Part shown: in pieces, positions 27,266 to 42,993 of the stretch
How the letters are laid out: the number at the start of each line of letters is the position of its first letter
Position numbering within the stretch: position 1 is the stretch's first letter
Assembly (NCBI RefSeq): GCF_019679455.1
Contig: NZ_JAIEZQ010000002.1
Coordinates: 1,426,001-1,490,000, forward strand
Length of the DNA: 64,000 nt
Reading direction: 5' to 3'
Origin: Nocardioides jiangsuensis
Lineage (GTDB): Bacteria > Actinomycetota > Actinomycetes > Propionibacteriales > Nocardioidaceae
The notes under the pieces: model-generated
What the model saw: the letters and a program-made list of their open reading frames with translations, nothing else
Databases searched by the model: none
What the model was told of the DNA's origin: nothing
Translations under genes and position numbers: made by a program

Positions 27266-28416
27266 CGGACTTTCTGACCGACCAGCAGCACGCTGGCCAG
27301 CCGACCCCCGCTCCGGGTGGCGAGGACTTCCTCGTCGTGGAGAACCTCTCCGTCCAGTTCCCGACGCACGACGGCCTGGTCAAGGCGGTCAACGACCTGT
27401 CGTACTCGGTGAAGATGGGCGAGACCCTCGGCATCGTGGGGGAGTCCGGCTCCGGCAAGAGCGTCTCGTCGATGGCGGTCCTCGGGCTGCACGACATCAA
27501 GCGCTCGCGGCTCACCGGCTCGATCCGGGTCGACGGCAAGGAGATCATCGGCGCCTCGGAGCAGACGCTGCGCAAGATCCGCGGCAACGAGGTCGCGATG
27601 ATCTTCCAGGACCCGCTGACCGCGCTGCACCCGTTCTACTCGGTCGGCGCGCAGATCGGTGAGGCCTACCGGATCCACCACGACGTCTCGAAGTCCAAGG
27701 CCCGCGCCAAGGCCATCGAGATGCTCGACCGGGTCGGCATCCCGCAGGCCAAGAGCCGCGTGGACGACTACCCGCACCAGTTCTCCGGCGGCATGCGCCA
27801 GCGCGCGATGATCGCGATGGCGCTGGTCAACGACCCGAAGCTGATCATCGCCGACGAGCCGACCACCGCGCTCGACGTGACGGTGCAGGCGCAGATCCTG
27901 GACCTTCTCCAGGAGCTCCAGCGCGACTTCCGGTCCGCGATCATCATCATCACCCACGACCTCGGCGTCGTGGCCGAGATGGCCGACGAGGTGCTGGTGA
28001 TGTACGCCGGCCGCGCCGTGGAGCAGGGGCCGACCCGGGAGCTGCTGACGCACCCCGAGATGCCCTACACGTGGGGCCTGCTCTCGAGCATGCCCGACGT
28101 GACGGCCAGCACGGACGCCCGGCTGGTGCCGATCCCCGGCAACCCGCCGAGCCTGCTGAACCCGCCGACCGGCTGCCCCTTCCACCCGCGCTGCCCGCAC
28201 GTCGACAAGGTGCCGGGCGACCTGTGCCGCACCGAGCTGCCGGAGTTCCTGCCGGGTCAGCGCGGCACCCACCACCTCAAGCGCTGCCACCTGGTGAACC
28301 CGGACGACATCTACGCCACCGAGGTGCTCCCCGAGATCGCGCCCGACCTTGTCGAACTGACCCTCGCCGACAACGCGGACGTCGCCCACGGCGACGGTAT
28401 GCACGGCGAGCGGTGA
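27262..28416 (+). CDS. Peptide ABC transporter ATP-binding protein (DppD/OppD type)
   Basis: A 384-residue ABC ATPase. Walker A GESGSGKS (60–67), Q-loop [19 protein letters not shown] signature [15 protein letters not shown], Walker [14 protein letters not shown] and H-loop [12 protein letters not shown] are all intact. The C-terminal oligopeptide-family extension with its cysteines is present ([15 protein letters not shown]…DLC…C). A ~25-residue N-terminal extension precedes the fold. The start overlaps the permease stop, and the next ATPase gene follows after 29 nt. Confidence 0.94.
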   Translation: MTDFLTDQQHAGQPTPAPGGEDFLVVENLSVQFPTHDGLVKAVNDLSYSVKMGETLGIVGESGSGKSVSSMAVLGLHDIKRSRLTGSIRVDGKEIIGASEQTLRKIRGNEVAMIFQDPLTALHPFYSVGAQIGEAYRIHHDVSKSKARAKAIEMLDRVGIPQAKSRVDDYPHQFSGGMRQRAMIAMALVNDPKLIIADEPTTALDVTVQAQILDLLQELQRDFRSAIIIITHDLGVVAEMADEVLVMYAGRAVEQGPTRELLTHPEMPYTWGLLSSMPDVTASTDARLVPIPGNPPSLLNPPTGCPFHPRCPHVDKVPGDLCRTELPEFLPGQRGTHHLKRCHLVNPDDIYATEVLPEIAPDLVELTLADNADVAHGDGMHGER

Positions 28417-28445
28417 CGACGGCTTTGACCAGAACGAGGACCACC

Positions 28446-29711
<1,266 letters not shown>

Positions 29712-29721
29712 CCTGGGTCCG

Positions 29722-31107
29722 GTGGACGGCCTCTTCGACTACGGACCCGCCGGCGGGGAGACCCGCGGCACGAACGACTCCGGCGGCACGCTCGCGGGCA
29801 ACACGCACGCGAGCGCGCCGCTGGCGGTCCGGATGCGTCCGCGCACCCTCGACGAGCTCGTCGGTCAGCAGCACCTGCTGGCGGCCGGGTCGCCGCTGCG
29901 CCGCCTGATCGAGGGCGACCAGCCGATGTCGCTGCTGCTGTGGGGCCCGCCCGGCACCGGCAAGACCACGGTCGCCTCGATCGTCAGCCAACAGACCAAC
30001 CGGCGCTTCGTGGAGGTCTCCGCGGTGGCGGCCGGCGTCAAGGAGGTCCGCGCCGCGATCGACTCGGCGCGCGCCTCGCTGGCCCGCGGCGGCCAGGAGA
30101 CGGTGCTCTTCGTCGACGAGGTGCACCGCTTCACCAAGGCCCAGCAGGACGCGCTGCTGCCGGGCGTGGAGAACCGCTGGGTGACGCTCGTGGCGGCCAC
30201 CACCGAGAACCCCTTCTTCTCCGTCATCTCCCCGCTGCTCTCGCGGTCGCTCCTGCTGACGCTCGAGCCGCTGACCGACGACGACGTCCGCGGGGTGATC
30301 GCGCACGCGCTCACCGACGAGCGGGGTCTGGCCGCGGCGGTGAAGCTGGAGCAGGACGCCGAGGACCACCTCGTGCGGCTGGCCGGCGGCGACGCACGGC
30401 GGGCGCTGACCTACCTCGAGGCCGCCGCCGGCGCCGCGGTCTCCAAGGGCAGCGAGACCGTGGACCTTGCCACCACCGAGACCGCGGTGGACCGGGCCGC
30501 GGTCAGGTACGACCGTCAGGGCGACCAGCACTACGACGTGACCAGTGCCTTCATCAAGTCCGTCCGCGGCTCCGACGCGGACGCCGCGCTGCACTACCTG
30601 GCCCGGATGGTCGAGGCGGGGGAGGACCCCCGGTTCATCGCCCGGCGACTGGTGATCCTGGCCAGCGAGGACATCGGCCTGGCCGACCCCACCGCCCTGA
30701 CCACCGCCGTCGCGGCGGCGCAGGCGGTCCAGCTGATCGGGCTCCCCGAGGGCAGGCTCACCCTGGCCCAGGCCACCATCGCGCTGGCGCTCGCCCCCAA
30801 GTCCAACGCCGTGATCAAGGCGATGGACGCCGCCAGCGCCGACGTGCGCGCCGGGAAGATCGGTCCCGTGCCGAGCCACCTGCGCGACGCCCACTACGCG
30901 GGGTCGAAGAAGCTCGGGCACGGCAAGGGCTACCAGTACGCCCACGACGCGCCCTTCGCGATCGCCGAGCAGCAGTACGCCCCGGACGTGGTCGAGGACG
31001 CCGCCTACTACCGGCCCACCACCCTCGGGGCCGAGGCCGGGCTCAAGGAGCGGTGGGAGCGCATCCGGACCCTGGTGAGGGGCAAGCGGCCGCCCGCTGC
31101 AAGGTAG
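29722..31107 (+). CDS. rarA: Replication-associated recombination protein A (AAA+)
   Basis: A 461-residue MgsA/RarA/WRNIP1-family AAA+ ATPase acting at stalled replication forks. Walker [10 protein letters not shown] (75–83), Walker [16 protein letters not shown], sensor 1 ATTENPFF, sensor 2 [11 protein letters not shown], and the family's C-terminal [30 protein letters not shown] and KSNAV regions are visible. The N-terminal 35 residues are Gly/Thr-rich and variable. The position upstream of alaS matches actinobacteria. Its TAG stop is part of the following −10 box. Confidence 0.95.
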   Translation: MDGLFDYGPAGGETRGTNDSGGTLAGNTHASAPLAVRMRPRTLDELVGQQHLLAAGSPLRRLIEGDQPMSLLLWGPPGTGKTTVASIVSQQTNRRFVEVSAVAAGVKEVRAAIDSARASLARGGQETVLFVDEVHRFTKAQQDALLPGVENRWVTLVAATTENPFFSVISPLLSRSLLLTLEPLTDDDVRGVIAHALTDERGLAAAVKLEQDAEDHLVRLAGGDARRALTYLEAAAGAAVSKGSETVDLATTETAVDRAAVRYDRQGDQHYDVTSAFIKSVRGSDADAALHYLARMVEAGEDPRFIARRLVILASEDIGLADPTALTTAVAAAQAVQLIGLPEGRLTLAQATIALALAPKSNAVIKAMDAASADVRAGKIGPVPSHLRDAHYAGSKKLGHGKGYQYAHDAPFAIAEQQYAPDVVEDAAYYRPTTLGAEAGLKERWERIRTLVRGKRPPAAR

Positions 31108-31110
31108 GGT
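31105..31110 (+). promoter_or_regulatory. −10 box (TAGGGT) overlapping the rarA stop codon
   Basis: TAGGGT, 8 nt, then ATG 31119; the first three bases are the rarA stop. The predicted transcript is leaderless or nearly so and would run into alaS. Confidence 0.5.
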
Positions 31111-31118
31111 CATCCACT

Positions 31119-31631
31119 ATGAATCCAGCCCTGTTGCCTGCCCTCCTCGGGGCCGCGGCGACGCTGGTGGTGCTGCTGTGCGTGCTGCTGGCCGTGGTCC
31201 TCGCCGGCCGTCGCCGGACCGAGCGCGCCCTGGCCGCCGCGCGCACCGACGTCGACGACCTCCGGGCCCGGCTCGACGCGCTGACCGAGGAGGTCGAGAC
31301 GGCCCGGACCGCGAACGCCGCCACGCCCGCCGTACTCCCCGCCGAGTACCTGATCACCACCGCCCGGCAGCCCGCCGGGGCCGCCGCGGAAGGTGAGCGC
31401 GACGCCGGTCTCGAGCCGGTCCCGGCCCGGGCGGTGTGGAGCGTGACGCTGGGGGAGCCGCTGCTCAAGGCGGTGGCCTTCGGGTACGGCGTCCGCCGGG
31501 CGCTCTCGCCGGAGAGCCGCAACCGGATCGCCTTCGAGATGCGCCGCGAGGTCAAGCGCGCCCGCAAGGAGCGCCGTCGGGCCGCGCGCCGTCCCGCCGG
31601 CACGGTCGACCCGCAGGACGAGGCCGCATGA
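31119..31631 (+). CDS. DUF948-like membrane-anchored coiled-coil protein
   Basis: A 170-residue protein. An N-terminal TM helix (residues about 4–30, [26 protein letters not shown]), then a coiled coil ([20 protein letters not shown]), a Pro/Ala stretch, and a C-terminal block [18 protein letters not shown] followed by a very basic tail ([17 protein letters not shown]). The FGYGVRRAL block resembles the end of actinobacterial DUF948 proteins encoded at the same place before alaS. It overlaps the next small gene. Function unknown; perhaps an envelope-associated scaffold. Confidence 0.8.
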   Translation: MNPALLPALLGAAATLVVLLCVLLAVVLAGRRRTERALAAARTDVDDLRARLDALTEEVETARTANAATPAVLPAEYLITTARQPAGAAAEGERDAGLEPVPARAVWSVTLGEPLLKAVAFGYGVRRALSPESRNRIAFEMRREVKRARKERRRAARRPAGTVDPQDEAA

Positions 31632-31905
31632 GCCGCACGCTCTGGTTCGCCGCCGGCGCGGCGAGCAGCCTCTACGCGATGGTCAAGGCGCGCCGGGCCA
31701 AGGAGGCGCTCACCCCCGACGGACTGCGCGACCGGCTGGCCGGTCTCACGCTCGGCCTGCACCTGGTCAGCGACGAGGTGCGCAGCGAGATGGCCGTGAA
31801 GGAAAACGAGTTGCGGCACCGCGTCGGCCTCGGGCTCGATGGACGACAGGCACCGGCCCTGGAGGCCGGCGGCACACTGGAAATGACGAGAGAGGGCAAC
31901 CACTG

Positions 31906-31906
<1 letters not shown>
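31628..31906 (+). CDS. Small DUF6167-like protein
   Basis: A 92-residue protein starting [36 protein letters not shown]…, matching the pattern of actinobacterial DUF6167 proteins (WF-x-AGAA at the N-terminus, then LTPDGL and a helical E/R-rich region). It has one weak N-terminal hydrophobic segment. ATG 31628 overlaps the preceding stop, and its own stop overlaps the alaS ATG (TGATG), so all three are translationally coupled. Function unknown. Confidence 0.82.
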
Positions 31907-34587
<2,681 letters not shown>

Positions 34588-34589
34588 CC

Positions 34590-35051
34590 TTGCGGTTCGG
34601 CGTCCGGCTCGGCGTGGACGTGGGCGACGCCCGGATCGGCGTCGCCCGCTCCGACCCCTCCGGCATGCTGGCGACCCCCGTGGAGACCGTGCGCCGGGGC
34701 GCCGGCGACCTCGCCCGGATCCACGCGCTGGCCGAGGAGTTCGCCGCGGTGGAGGTGGTCGTGGGGCTCCCGCGCTCGCTCTCGGGCGGCGAGGGGCCCG
34801 CGGCAGCGCGGGTGCGGCAGTTCGCACGGGAGATCGCGCAGGCCGTGGCGCCCGTGTCCGTTCGGCTCTGCGACGAGCGATTGAGTACGGTATCGGCTGA
34901 AGCAGTACTTCGGGGGCAAGGCAAGAAGGGACAGAAGCGGCGTGCCGTCGTCGACCAGGCGGCCGCCGTGGTGATCCTGCAGAACGCGCTGGACACCGAA
35001 CGCAGCACGGGAGCTGCGCCCGGTGAGGCCCTCGACCTAGGAACCACGTGA
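34590..35051 (+). CDS. ruvX: RuvX/YqgF pre-16S rRNA nuclease
   Basis: A 153-residue RNase H-like protein implicated in 16S rRNA 5'-end processing (and historically proposed as a second Holliday resolvase). Active-site acids are in GVDVGDARIGVARSDP and LCDERLSTVSAE, with the last in VDQAAAVVIL. TTG 34590, two bases after alaS, gives RFGVRLGVDVG, the standard N-terminus. The stop overlaps mltG by 4 nt. Confidence 0.92.
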   Translation: MRFGVRLGVDVGDARIGVARSDPSGMLATPVETVRRGAGDLARIHALAEEFAAVEVVVGLPRSLSGGEGPAAARVRQFAREIAQAVAPVSVRLCDERLSTVSAEAVLRGQGKKGQKRRAVVDQAAAVVILQNALDTERSTGAAPGEALDLGTT

Positions 35052-36181
35052 GCGATCTCGGACTCGACCTCGACCACCCGCGCGAGCACCGGAAGAAGCA
35101 CCGGAGCCGCAACGGCCTCGGCTGCCTGGCAGTCCTGGTCGCCCTCGCCGTGCTCGCGGGCGGCGCCTTCTTCCTCTACGACCGCGGCGTGGCCGCGCTC
35201 CAGGACCGGTTCAGCCCGCCCGAGGACTACAGCGGGTCCGGCACCGGGTCCGTCGTCATCGAGGTCGCCGAGGGCGACGCCGCCTCCGACATCGCGGGCA
35301 CCCTGGTCGCCGAGGACGTCGTGAAGAGTGCCGAGGCGTTCGTGGACGAGGCTTCCGCGAACCCGGAGTCCGTGGGCATCCAGGTCGGCTTCTACGAGAT
35401 GAAGAAGCAGATGTCCTCCGAGGCCGCGCTGGACCGGTTGCTCGACCCCGCGAACATGGTGCAGAGCGCCGTCACGGTCCCCGAGGGCTACACGGTCGAG
35501 CAGGTCCTCAGCACGCTCGCCAAGGACACCGACTTCTCGAAGAAGGAGTTCGAGGCGGTGCTCCGCCGGCCCGCGGCGATCGGGCTGCCGGCGTACGCCG
35601 GGGGGAACGCGGAGGGCTACCTGTTCCCGGCGACCTACATGCTGCCGCCCAACGCCACGCCGAAGTCGATCCTGACGATGATGGTCGACCGGTGGCAGCA
35701 GGCCGCGGAGGACGCCGACCTCGAGGCCGCCGCCCAGCGGCTGGGGTACACCCCCGCGGAGCTGATGGTGGTGGCGAGCCTGGTGGAGGCGGAGTCCAAC
35801 CGCGACGACGACCGGGGCAAGGTCGCGCGGGTGATCTACAACCGGCTCGAGACCGACGCCACGAACGGGCTGCTGCAGATCGACGCCGCGGTGAACTACG
35901 CCCACGACCGCGACCTCGGGGTGGCGCTGACCACCGAGGACCTCGAGATCGACTCGCCGTACAACACCTACAAGAACGCCGGGCTGCCGCCGACGCCGAT
36001 CGAGGCGCCGGGCGATGCGGCCATCGAGGCGGCGGCGAACCCGACGGACGGGCCGTGGGTCTACTACGTGACGGTGAACCTGCGCACCGGCGAGACCAAG
36101 TTCACCGACAGCTACGACGAGTTCCTGCAGTTCAAGGAGGAGTACAAGCAGTACTGCGCGACCCAGTCGGACAACTGCTGA
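35048..36181 (+). CDS. mltG: Endolytic murein transglycosylase MltG
   Basis: A 377-residue YceG-family enzyme that cleaves nascent glycan strands at the membrane surface. A basic cytoplasmic N-terminus (HREHRKK-like), a TM helix (about 25–44), a LysM-like region (VIEVAEGDAASDIAGTL) and the catalytic domain with VASLVEAESNRDDDRG (catalytic Glu likely E247), VIYNRL and SPYNTYKNAGLPPTPI are seen. Two cysteines at the extreme C-terminus (YCATQSDNC) may form a disulfide. The start overlaps ruvX and aroE follows 1 nt later. Confidence 0.94.
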   Translation: MSDLGLDLDHPREHRKKHRSRNGLGCLAVLVALAVLAGGAFFLYDRGVAALQDRFSPPEDYSGSGTGSVVIEVAEGDAASDIAGTLVAEDVVKSAEAFVDEASANPESVGIQVGFYEMKKQMSSEAALDRLLDPANMVQSAVTVPEGYTVEQVLSTLAKDTDFSKKEFEAVLRRPAAIGLPAYAGGNAEGYLFPATYMLPPNATPKSILTMMVDRWQQAAEDADLEAAAQRLGYTPAELMVVASLVEAESNRDDDRGKVARVIYNRLETDATNGLLQIDAAVNYAHDRDLGVALTTEDLEIDSPYNTYKNAGLPPTPIEAPGDAAIEAAANPTDGPWVYYVTVNLRTGETKFTDSYDEFLQFKEEYKQYCATQSDNC

Positions 36182-36182
36182 G

Positions 36183-37025
36183 GTGGAGCCCGTCCGACGC
36201 CGGCGCTGCGCGGTTCTCGGCAGCCCGATCGCGCACTCGCTGTCCCCGGTGCTTCACCGGGCGGCGTACGACGCGCTGGGCCTGGACTGGTCGTACGACG
36301 CCGTGGAGGTCTCCGAGGACGGGCTGCCCGGCTTCCTCGACGGGCTCGACGGGTCCTGGCGCGGGCTGTCGCTGACGATGCCGCTCAAGCGCACGGTGGT
36401 GCCGCTGCTCGACGAGATGTCGGCGCGGGCCGCCCAGGCGCGGGCGGCGAACACGGTCGTCCTCGACGCCGGCCGGCGGGTCGGGCACAACACCGACATC
36501 CCCGGTGCGGTCGCCGCGATCCGCGAGCGCACCGACGCCGCCCTCACCTCGGCGGTGATCCTCGGCGGTGGGGCGACCGCGAGCTCGACGCTGCTGGCGC
36601 TCGCCGACCTCGGCTGCCGCACGGTGACCCTGGTGGTCCGCGACCCGGCCCGCGCCGGTGAGACGCTGAAGGCCGCGCGCCGCCACCCCAGCCCGCCCGA
36701 CGTCTCGGTGCGCACCTTCGCCGACGTGGTCGCCGCCGGGGAGCCGCTCGCCGCGGACATCGTGGTCTCCACGGTCCCGGCCGCCGCGCAGACCGAGGAG
36801 CTGGTCGCGCTGACCGGACCGGTCCCGGTGGTGTTCGAGGTGGTCTACGACCCGTGGCCCACCCCGCTCGCGGCGCACGCGCAGGCCTCCGGGCGCACGC
36901 TGGTGTCCGGGCTGGACCTGCTCGTGCACCAGGCGGCCCTGCAGGTGACCCTGATGACCGGGGCGGCCGAACCCCCGCTCGAAGCCATGCGCCTGGCCGG
37001 CGAGCGCGCCCTCACCCCCCGTTGA
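36183..37025 (+). CDS. aroE: Shikimate dehydrogenase
   Basis: A 280-residue NADP-dependent reductase converting 3-dehydroshikimate to shikimate. Seen are the substrate domain CAVLGSPIAHSLSPVLHRAAY, SLTMPLK (catalytic Lys), ARAANTVV and GHNTDIPGAVAAI (catalytic Asp), and the nucleotide-binding loop ILGGGATASSTLLAL. The normal glycine-rich GAGGAA loop reads GGGATAS, as in several actinobacterial AroE-like proteins. It belongs to the conserved mltG–aroE–A24 peptidase run and supplies the shikimate pathway with aroC, aroK, aroB and aroQ downstream. Confidence 0.93.
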   Translation: MEPVRRRRCAVLGSPIAHSLSPVLHRAAYDALGLDWSYDAVEVSEDGLPGFLDGLDGSWRGLSLTMPLKRTVVPLLDEMSARAAQARAANTVVLDAGRRVGHNTDIPGAVAAIRERTDAALTSAVILGGGATASSTLLALADLGCRTVTLVVRDPARAGETLKAARRHPSPPDVSVRTFADVVAAGEPLAADIVVSTVPAAAQTEELVALTGPVPVVFEVVYDPWPTPLAAHAQASGRTLVSGLDLLVHQAALQVTLMTGAAEPPLEAMRLAGERALTPR

Positions 37026-37028
37026 GGC

Positions 37029-37094
37029 GTCAGTCGTGCGGTGTCGAGAAGTCAGTCGTTCGGGGACGAGACGTCACTCGTTCGGCTGATCCCG
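37029..37094. repeat. Three 22-nt direct repeats upstream of the A24 peptidase
   Basis: The core GTCASTCGTKCGG occurs at 37029, 37051 and 37073, exactly 22 nt apart. Units 1 and 2 agree at 18 of 22 positions; unit 3 keeps the first 13 with one mismatch. The period of about two helical turns places the sites on one face of DNA, ending 14 nt before the −10 box, as expected of a multi-site regulator-binding region. Confidence 0.75.
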
Positions 37095-37108
37095 TCCAGT
37101 CCGCGCAC

Positions 37109-37114
37109 TAGGCT
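37109..37114 (+). promoter_or_regulatory. −10 box (TAGGCT) for a leaderless peptidase transcript
   Basis: TAGGCT, 8 nt, ATG 37123. It is directly downstream of the 22-nt repeats. Confidence 0.55.
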
Positions 37115-37122
37115 CTGACCCC

Positions 37123-37935
37123 ATGAGCCCGCAGTCGTGGTACCTCGACACCGCCCTCGTCATGGCGGTGCTGGGCCTGCTCGCGGGCTGGTTCGTCCCG
37201 GCCCTGATCGCGCGCGTCCCCGAGCCGGAACCCGCACCGGACGGACCCGGCGGCTCCAGCGAGACCGGCGCCGTCGGCGGCGAGCCCGCGGAGGACACCG
37301 CACCGCACGGGCCGGAGACGGTCGAGTCTCCCGAAGGCGTCCCCATCGAGGAGCCCAAGGAGCGGTACGACGCGATCGCGGCGCTGCCCGGCCTGCGGTG
37401 GAAGGCGGCCGTCGCGTCCGCGGCCGTCGCCGCGCTCCTCGGCGCACGGGTCGGCTGGGGCCCCGAGCTGACCTTCCTGCTCTACCTGGCGCCGGTCGGG
37501 GTCGCGCTCGCCGTGATCGACTGGCGCACCCGGCTCCTGCCCACGAAGCTGATCGCGCCGTCGTACGCCGTGGTCGCCGTCCTCGTGCTGCTCTCCGGGG
37601 CGGTCTCGGGGGAGTGGGACGACGTGGTCCGCGCCGGCCTCGGCTGGCTGGTCGCCGGAGGCACGTTCTTCGTGCTGTGGTTCGTCTACCCGAGGGGCAT
37701 GGGGTACGGCGACGTGCGGCTGTCCGGCGTGCTCGGGATCGCGCTCGGCTACCTCGGCTGGAGCGAGCTGCTGACCGGGGTCTACGCCGGCTTCGTGCTC
37801 GGTGGCGTGGGTGGCCTGCTGCTCGCGGTCCTCCGGGTGGTGGACCGCAAGGCCTACCCGTTCGGCCCGTTCATGCTCGCCGGGGCGCTGGCGGGTGTGC
37901 TCGCCGGCCCCTATGTCGCTGCGTGGTACGTCTGA
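37123..37935 (+). CDS. Prepilin-type A24 aspartic peptidase, methylase domain absent
   Basis: A 270-residue polytopic membrane protein. After TM1 comes a long Pro/Glu/Gly-rich hydrophilic insert (about residues 34–85), then TM segments holding the two catalytic aspartates: AVIDWRTRLLPT and GMGYGDVRLSGVLG (the GxGD-type motif). The cysteine-containing N-terminal methyltransferase region of classical PilD/TadV enzymes is missing. The same gene follows aroE in mycobacteria (Rv2551c). It may mature type IV pilin-like or Tad substrates, but no pilus gene is visible in this window. Confidence 0.88.
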   Translation: MSPQSWYLDTALVMAVLGLLAGWFVPALIARVPEPEPAPDGPGGSSETGAVGGEPAEDTAPHGPETVESPEGVPIEEPKERYDAIAALPGLRWKAAVASAAVAALLGARVGWGPELTFLLYLAPVGVALAVIDWRTRLLPTKLIAPSYAVVAVLVLLSGAVSGEWDDVVRAGLGWLVAGGTFFVLWFVYPRGMGYGDVRLSGVLGIALGYLGWSELLTGVYAGFVLGGVGGLLLAVLRVVDRKAYPFGPFMLAGALAGVLAGPYVAAWYV

Positions 37936-37970
37936 CCTGACGCCGAGGGGGCCGTGAAAGACTGTGCCCC

Positions 37971-40806
<2,836 letters not shown>

Positions 40807-40824
40807 CCCGAAGGGACGCCCGCC

Positions 40825-41262
40825 ATGAAGGTGCTCGTGCTCAACGGACCCAACCTGGGCAGGCTCGGGTCGCGCGAGCCCGAGGTCTACGGCTCCACCA
40901 CGTACGGCGACCTGGTGGCGGCCTGCGAGAGGACCGGGACCGAGCTCGGCCTGGAGGTCGACGTACGCCAGACCGACTCCGAGGCCGAGCTCGTCGGGTG
41001 GTTGCACGAGGCCGCCGACGGGGCCACGCCGGTGGTGCTGAACCCGGCCGCGTTCACGCACTACAGCTACGCGCTCCGCGACGCCTGCGCGCAGCTGGCC
41101 GCGCCCCTGGTCGAGGTGCACATCACCAACCCGCACACCCGCGAGGAGTTCCGGCACACCAGCGTGATCTCCGGGGTGGCCACCGGGGTGGTCGCCGGCT
41201 TCGGCGTGGACTCCTACCTCCTCGCGCTGCGCGCCGTCGCCGGCCGGGCGGGCGGCCGCTAG
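40825..41262 (+). CDS. aroQ: 3-Dehydroquinate dehydratase, type II
   Basis: A 145-residue dodecameric-type dehydratase converting dehydroquinate to dehydroshikimate. Motifs are [21 protein letters not shown] (with the catalytic Arg/Tyr loop), [16 protein letters not shown] and [19 protein letters not shown] (catalytic His in FRH). With aroE, aroC, aroK and aroB it covers shikimate steps 2–5 and 7; DAHP synthase and EPSP synthase are not in the window. ATG 40825 follows GAAGGGA. Confidence 0.95.
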   Translation: MKVLVLNGPNLGRLGSREPEVYGSTTYGDLVAACERTGTELGLEVDVRQTDSEAELVGWLHEAADGATPVVLNPAAFTHYSYALRDACAQLAAPLVEVHITNPHTREEFRHTSVISGVATGVVAGFGVDSYLLALRAVAGRAGGR

Positions 41263-41302
41263 CCGGGTGCGCGGCGATGTGAGGGCCCGGCCGGCCTGCC
41301 GC

Positions 41303-41308
41303 TAGACT
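41303..41308 (+). promoter_or_regulatory. −10 box (TAGACT) for efp–nusB
   Basis: TAGACT 43 nt before the efp ATG, in the 89-bp gap after aroQ. The predicted leader contains AAAGAGCAGGG. Confidence 0.5.
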
Positions 41309-41351
41309 TGGCCGCTGCCCACCACGACGAAAGAGCAGGGACCTCACGCGC

Positions 41352-41915
41352 ATGGCGACGACCAACGACCTCAAGAACGGCATGGTGCTCAACCTCGACG
41401 GCCAGCTCTGGTCCGTCATCTGGTTCCAGCACCACAAGCCCGGCAAGGGCGGTGCCGTCGTGCGCACCAAGCTCAAGAACATCGAGTCCGGCAAGACCGT
41501 CGACAAGACCTTCAACGCCGACGTGAAGGTCGAGGTCGCCAACGTCGACAAGCGGACGATGCAGTACCTCTACAACGACGGCACGTCGTACGTGTTCATG
41601 GACGTCTCCACCTACGACCAGATCGAGGTCTCCCCGGAGATCGTCGGCGACGCGCAGAACTTCCTGCTCGAGAACCAGGAGGCGATCGTCGCCACCAACG
41701 AGGGCCGCGTGCTCTACATCGAGCTCCCCGCCTCGGTCGAGCTGCTCGTCGAGTACACCGAGCCCGGCCTGCAGGGCGACCGCTCCACCGGCGGCACCAA
41801 GCCGGCCCGCCTCGAGACCGGCCACGAGATCAGCGTGCCGCTGTTCATCACGACCGGCGAGAAGATCAAGGTCGACACCCGCGACAGCAGCTACCTCGGC
41901 CGCGTCAGCTCCTGA
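41352..41915 (+). CDS. efp: Translation elongation factor P
   Basis: A 187-residue, three-domain tRNA-shaped factor that rescues ribosomes stalled at polyproline. The tip loop reads [11 protein letters not shown] with the conserved lysine K32 at the position modified in other bacteria; no lysylation or rhamnosylation gene is in the window. The C-terminal signature [25 protein letters not shown] is intact. A one-base TGATG overlap couples it to nusB, the usual actinobacterial pairing. Confidence 0.96.
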   Translation: MATTNDLKNGMVLNLDGQLWSVIWFQHHKPGKGGAVVRTKLKNIESGKTVDKTFNADVKVEVANVDKRTMQYLYNDGTSYVFMDVSTYDQIEVSPEIVGDAQNFLLENQEAIVATNEGRVLYIELPASVELLVEYTEPGLQGDRSTGGTKPARLETGHEISVPLFITTGEKIKVDTRDSSYLGRVSS

Positions 41916-42325
41916 TGGCCGCTCGTTCGAAGGCCCGTAAGCGTGCGCTCGACATCCTGTTCGAGTGCGACGCCCGCGACCTCATGCCCACCGACCTGCT
42001 CGACGAGCGGATCGTCGCGGCCGACCCGCCGGTGAACGAGTACACCGTGCTGCTCGTCCGCGGCATCACCGAGCACATCGGCCGCATCGACGAGCTCCTC
42101 GTCACCTACGCCCAGGGCTGGTCGCTGGACCGGATGCCGGCCGTGGACCGCAACGCACTGCGGATCGGCATCTACGAGATCATGTACGTCGACGACGTGC
42201 CCGACGCGGTGGCGATCAGCGAGGCGATGAACCTCGTCCGCGACCTCTCCACCGACGAGTCCCCGGCCTACGTCAACGGCGTGCTCGGCAACATCCTCCG
42301 CAACAAGCCCGCGCTGTCCGCCTGA
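41915..42325 (+). CDS. nusB: Transcription antitermination factor NusB
   Basis: A 136-residue all-helical protein that binds boxA RNA with NusE during rRNA transcription. Starts [21 protein letters not shown] and has YAQGWSLDRMPAVDRNALRIGIYEIMY and SPAYVNGVLGNILRN, all typical. Ends the efp–nusB pair, and a strong hairpin follows 13 nt after the stop. Confidence 0.96.
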   Translation: MAARSKARKRALDILFECDARDLMPTDLLDERIVAADPPVNEYTVLLVRGITEHIGRIDELLVTYAQGWSLDRMPAVDRNALRIGIYEIMYVDDVPDAVAISEAMNLVRDLSTDESPAYVNGVLGNILRNKPALSA

Positions 42326-42338
42326 GCGGACCCGAGAC

Positions 42339-42369
42339 GGCGGCCCGGCCCATCACGGGTCGGGCCGCC
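42339..42369. terminator. Bidirectional terminator between nusB and the sigma factor gene
   Basis: A 13-bp stem (left arm GGCGGCCCGGCCC, one G·U wobble) with a 5-nt ATCAC loop, placed exactly between the convergent stops of nusB (42325) and the minus-strand sigma gene (42378). No T-run. Confidence 0.8.
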
Positions 42370-42377
42370 GACGCGTC

Positions 42378-42917
42378 TCAGGCCGCGGTCGCGTCGACGT
42401 ACATCCGTCGCAACGTGGCCAGGCCGCGGCTGGTGTTCGACTTCACCGTCCCGACCGAGCACCGCATGAGCCCGGCGACCTCGGCCTCGGGGAGGTCCTC
42501 GTAGTAGCGCAGCACGACCGCGGTCCGCTGCCGGGCCGGAAGCTGCTGCACCAGGTCCCAGAGCAGGGACCGGTCCTCGATCCCCACCTCCGCGGCCGGG
42601 CCGGCCGTCGCCATTGCGCGGCCGGGTGCGCGCGGCTCGGGCACGATCCCGGTGGCGCGCTCCTCCCGCCGCCAGGCCTGCCGCCACCAGCTGGTGTTCT
42701 GGTTGACCATCGCCCGCCGTACGTAGGCGTCGACGGCCTGCGGGTCCCGGATCTGTGGCCAGGCGCGGTAGACCTTGGTGAGCGCGCACTGGACCAGGTC
42801 CTCGGCGGCGTGGTCGTCGCCGGTGATGGCGCGGGCGGAGCCCAGGAGGGTCCTCCGCCGGGCCGCGACGTAGGTGGTGAAGTCCGAGCCGGCCAGCGGC
42901 TCCGTGGTCATCGGCAT
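42378..42917 (-). CDS. ECF sigma factor, SigE family
   Basis: A 179-residue extracytoplasmic-function sigma factor. Region 2: FTTYVAARRRTLLGSARAITGD…AAEDLVQCALTKVYRAW…DAYVRRAMVN. Region 4: LLWDLVQQLPARQRTAVVLRYYEDLPEAEVAGLMRCSVGTVKSN. This is the actinobacterial SigE-family pattern. I chose the ATG at 42917 (MPMTTEPLAG), preceded by GGGAG on the minus strand; the frame is open 32 codons further but without a good ribosome site. It lies 76 nt downstream of a six-TM membrane protein gene on the same strand, which may be its signalling partner. Confidence 0.92.
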   Translation of the reverse strand: MPMTTEPLAGSDFTTYVAARRRTLLGSARAITGDDHAAEDLVQCALTKVYRAWPQIRDPQAVDAYVRRAMVNQNTSWWRQAWRREERATGIVPEPRAPGRAMATAGPAAEVGIEDRSLLWDLVQQLPARQRTAVVLRYYEDLPEAEVAGLMRCSVGTVKSNTSRGLATLRRMYVDATAA

Positions 42918-42993
42918 GGTGCCGTCTCCCGTTGTTGCACAGCTCCCCCGGGGCCCGCCGGCGTCCCTCTCCCCGTGCCGGGGGCCCCTCCGG

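Noticed and set aside
41352-41915. Unusual modification of EF-P K32
   Set aside because: The lysine and loop are normal for actinobacteria and no modifying enzyme is visible here, so nothing can be claimed.
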